The position numbers were made by a program, and so were the translations under genes. A DNA stretch of 7,102 nucleotides from an uncultured Alphaproteobacteria bacterium (GTDB lineage: Bacteria > Pseudomonadota > Alphaproteobacteria > Micropepsales > Micropepsaceae), in the NCBI GenBank assembly GCA_937942205.1, contig CALDFO010000081.1, positions 1 through 7,102 on the forward strand, given 5' to 3'. Shown here piece after piece: positions 5,776 to 7,102 of the stretch; within the stretch, counting starts at the first letter, position 1, and each line of letters begins with the position of its first letter. The notes under the pieces are model-generated. The model was not told the DNA's origin. It was given only the letters and a program-made list of their open reading frames with translations, and ran no database searches.

Positions 5776-6519
5776 TCACCAGCGCATGATCAGCCTGCGG
5801 TCCTGAAACTCGAAAGATTTCAGGCGCCGCAGGAATGTCATGCCCAGCAGCGAGGCGCGCATCCGCGCCTTGTTGACCGACACCGGCACATCGGTCAGCC
5901 GGATATCGCCCACCGTCAGTTCCGCCAGAACCGCCTTGGCGCCATAGCCGACGCCGTTGGCGGATTCGAACGGATGTTCGAACACCAGATTGTCGGGGTT
6001 CAGGCCCAGCCGCGCCGCGTCGGCGGGGCTGAGAACGATCTCGCTGGCCCCGGTATCCACCAGGAAGCGCACCGGCATACCGTTGATCTTGCCGTAGACA
6101 TGGAAGCTGCCGCTTTCATCGGCATTGACCGTCATCTCGCCATGCGCGGCCTGCACGGGCTGGCCCGGCAGCAGTTCGGCCCGCACCCGATGCCACACGT
6201 TTTTCAACTCGGGCTGGAAGGAAAAGCCCAGCACCAGCAGCAGCGCCACGCCCAGCCACAGGACCATGTTGCGCAGGGTTTCGCGCAGGCTGACCCGCCG
6301 TCCCAGGACCAGGGTGCTGGACACCAGCGCCAGGATGGCCAGCCCTTGCAGGAAATAGGGATCGCCCAGCACACTGTCGCGCGGGAAATGGCGGCTGAGG
6401 AACCAGATCAGCAGGACGGTGCCTGCCATCACGCCCAGCCACAGATACACACCCAGATAGCGCCTCAGGTGCGACCGCGGGCCGGGCGGCCGCGTCCCCC
6501 ACGGCGAAGGGGTGGTCAT
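5776..6519 (-). CDS. Membrane-anchored retropepsin-like aspartic protease (TIGR02281/DTGA type)
   Basis: The 247-residue protein has three predicted membrane helices (about 21-41, 52-73 and 82-102) followed by a single retropepsin-like domain (about 128-247). The catalytic motif is FLVDTGASEIVLS with D155-T156-G157-A158. The paired C-terminal hydrophobic motif is SLLGMTFLRRLKSFEF (223-238), and the last residues LIMRW are family-like. Such single-lobe proteases should act as dimers. The basic N-terminus (HLRR) and basic loop GRRVSLRETLR between helices 2 and 3 suggest a cytoplasmic N-terminus and a periplasmic protease domain. I chose the ATG at 6519 because it overlaps the stop of the upstream acyl-CoA dehydrogenase as ATGA; an in-frame ATG at 6612 would add 31 residues that are only a shadow of that gene. 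This family is common in alphaproteobacteria. Substrates are unknown, and proteolysis is inferred from the motif. Confidence 0.88.
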   Translation of the reverse strand: MTTPSPWGTRPPGPRSHLRRYLGVYLWLGVMAGTVLLIWFLSRHFPRDSVLGDPYFLQGLAILALVSSTLVLGRRVSLRETLRNMVLWLGVALLLVLGFSFQPELKNVWHRVRAELLPGQPVQAAHGEMTVNADESGSFHVYGKINGMPVRFLVDTGASEIVLSPADAARLGLNPDNLVFEHPFESANGVGYGAKAVLAELTVGDIRLTDVPVSVNKARMRASLLGMTFLRRLKSFEFQDRRLIMRW

Positions 6520-7102
6520 TCCAATTCCATGATCACGGCGCTGCCCGCCTGGATGCGTTCCAGCAGCATGGGGCATTCCGGCACCATGCGCTCCATCCAG
6601 TAGCGGGCGCACATCAGCTTGTCCTTGTGGAGAGTGTCATCTTTGCCCAGCGACGCCTTGGCCATGCGGCCCCACATCAGCGCCACCACGGTGATGCCCA
6701 TCAGGCGCAGGTAATCGGCGGCGGCGGCGCCCGCATCGTTGGGGTTCTTCATGCCGTTGGCGGCCAGCCACAGGGTCGCGGCCTGCAGCGCCTCGGTGCC
6801 GCGCTTGACCCCGGCGGCAAAGGGCGCCATCGCGGCGTCCTGTTCCTGCTCCGCGATCCAGCCGGTCAGCAGGCCGAACAGCGCCATCGGCGCGGCGCCG
6901 CCCTTGCGGCCCAGCTTGCGGCCCACCAGGTCCATGGCCTGCACGCCGTTGGCGCCTTCATAGACCTGGTTGATGCGGGCGTCGCGCACGAACTGCTCCA
7001 CGCCATTGTCGCGGATATAGCCGTGGCCGCCATAGCACTGCATCCCCAGATTGGCGGCCTCGAAGCCCATGTCGGTGCCGAACGATTTGATCACCGGCGT
7101 CA
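6516..7102 (-). CDS. Acyl-CoA dehydrogenase, C-terminal third (5' end outside window)
   Basis: The visible 194 residues are the end of an FAD-dependent acyl-CoA dehydrogenase, which introduces the alpha-beta double bond in acyl-CoA thioesters. Conserved family features are QCYGGHGYIRDNGVEQFVRDARI followed by VYEGANGVQAMDLVGRKL. The Glu of YEG (codon 6957-6959) corresponds to the catalytic base of many family members. The tail after it, with ADYLRLMGITVVALMWGRMAKASLG, resembles the extra C-terminal helical domain (Acyl-CoA_dh_C, PF12806) of the roughly 590-600-residue subgroup that includes DmdC-like 3-methylmercaptopropionyl-CoA dehydrogenases. Substrate cannot be inferred from this part. The start is off the window; an internal GTG at 7094 is not the start. 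The stop overlaps the protease start as ATGA, so the two are probably translated from one message. Confidence 0.93.
   Translation of the reverse strand, partial: TPVIKSFGTDMGFEAANLGMQCYGGHGYIRDNGVEQFVRDARINQVYEGANGVQAMDLVGRKLGRKGGAAPMALFGLLTGWIAEQEQDAAMAPFAAGVKRGTEALQAATLWLAANGMKNPNDAGAAAADYLRLMGITVVALMWGRMAKASLGKDDTLHKDKLMCARYWMERMVPECPMLLERIQAGSAVIMELE

Noticed and set aside
5765..5800. Bidirectional terminator between the convergent genes
   Set aside because: The gap is 6 bp and I find no convincing stem-loop with a T-tract on either strand.
6520..6612. ATG at 6612 as start of the aspartic protease
   Set aside because: The extra 31 residues lie wholly inside the conserved end of the acyl-CoA dehydrogenase gene and look like an out-of-frame shadow. 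The ATGA start at 6519 is more natural.
1..7102. A new defence, mobile or CRISPR-like system
   Set aside because: The genes are conserved housekeeping and metabolic families with uniform composition. There are no spaced direct repeats, transposase or integrase genes, or nuclease/toxin-like genes.

Overview
The window is a G+C-rich, densely packed piece of a Gram-negative chromosome, most likely an alphaproteobacterium. Three things suggest this: a RecG with the N-terminus MRPAVLFPLF; an sdhE gene placed directly in front of mfd, with recG divergent; and a DTGA-type membrane-anchored retropepsin-like protease (TIGR02281-like). It looks like core chromosome. I see no insertion sequence, phage gene, CRISPR array, tRNA or rRNA, and no credible new defence or mobile system.

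Layout. Positions 2-1186 (minus) hold the first 395 codons of recG; the window edge cuts the gene inside its DExH box. A spacer of about 150 bp (1187-1337) separates recG from the divergent plus-strand run. It carries two large adjacent hairpins (1219-1252 and 1253-1288), a 17-bp dyad over the recG start codon, and weak promoter-like elements facing each way. The plus-strand run is sdhE (1338-1634, FAD assembly factor), mfd (1647-5162, transcription-repair coupling factor) and a DUF167/YggU-family gene (5159-5479). sdhE and mfd are 12 bp apart, and mfd and the DUF167 gene share an ATGA overlap, so the three are probably co-transcribed. A 77-residue exported or membrane mini-protein follows (5536-5769), with its own good Shine-Dalgarno sequence.

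Convergent to this, and only 6 bp away, a minus-strand pair ends: the C-terminal third of an acyl-CoA dehydrogenase (6516-7102, cut by the window edge), followed through another ATGA overlap by a three-helix membrane-anchored aspartic protease (5776-6519).

How the genes relate. RecG (branched-DNA remodelling) and Mfd (clearing stalled RNA polymerase and recruiting UvrA) are related SF2 translocases in genome maintenance, here facing away from each other. SdhE is a flavinylation factor for succinate dehydrogenase, and its position with mfd is a matter of gene order rather than shared pathway. The functions of the DUF167 protein, the mini-protein and the protease are not known from sequence. 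The parts most worth a second look are the structured recG/sdhE spacer, the mini-protein, and the acyl-CoA dehydrogenase/protease coupling.
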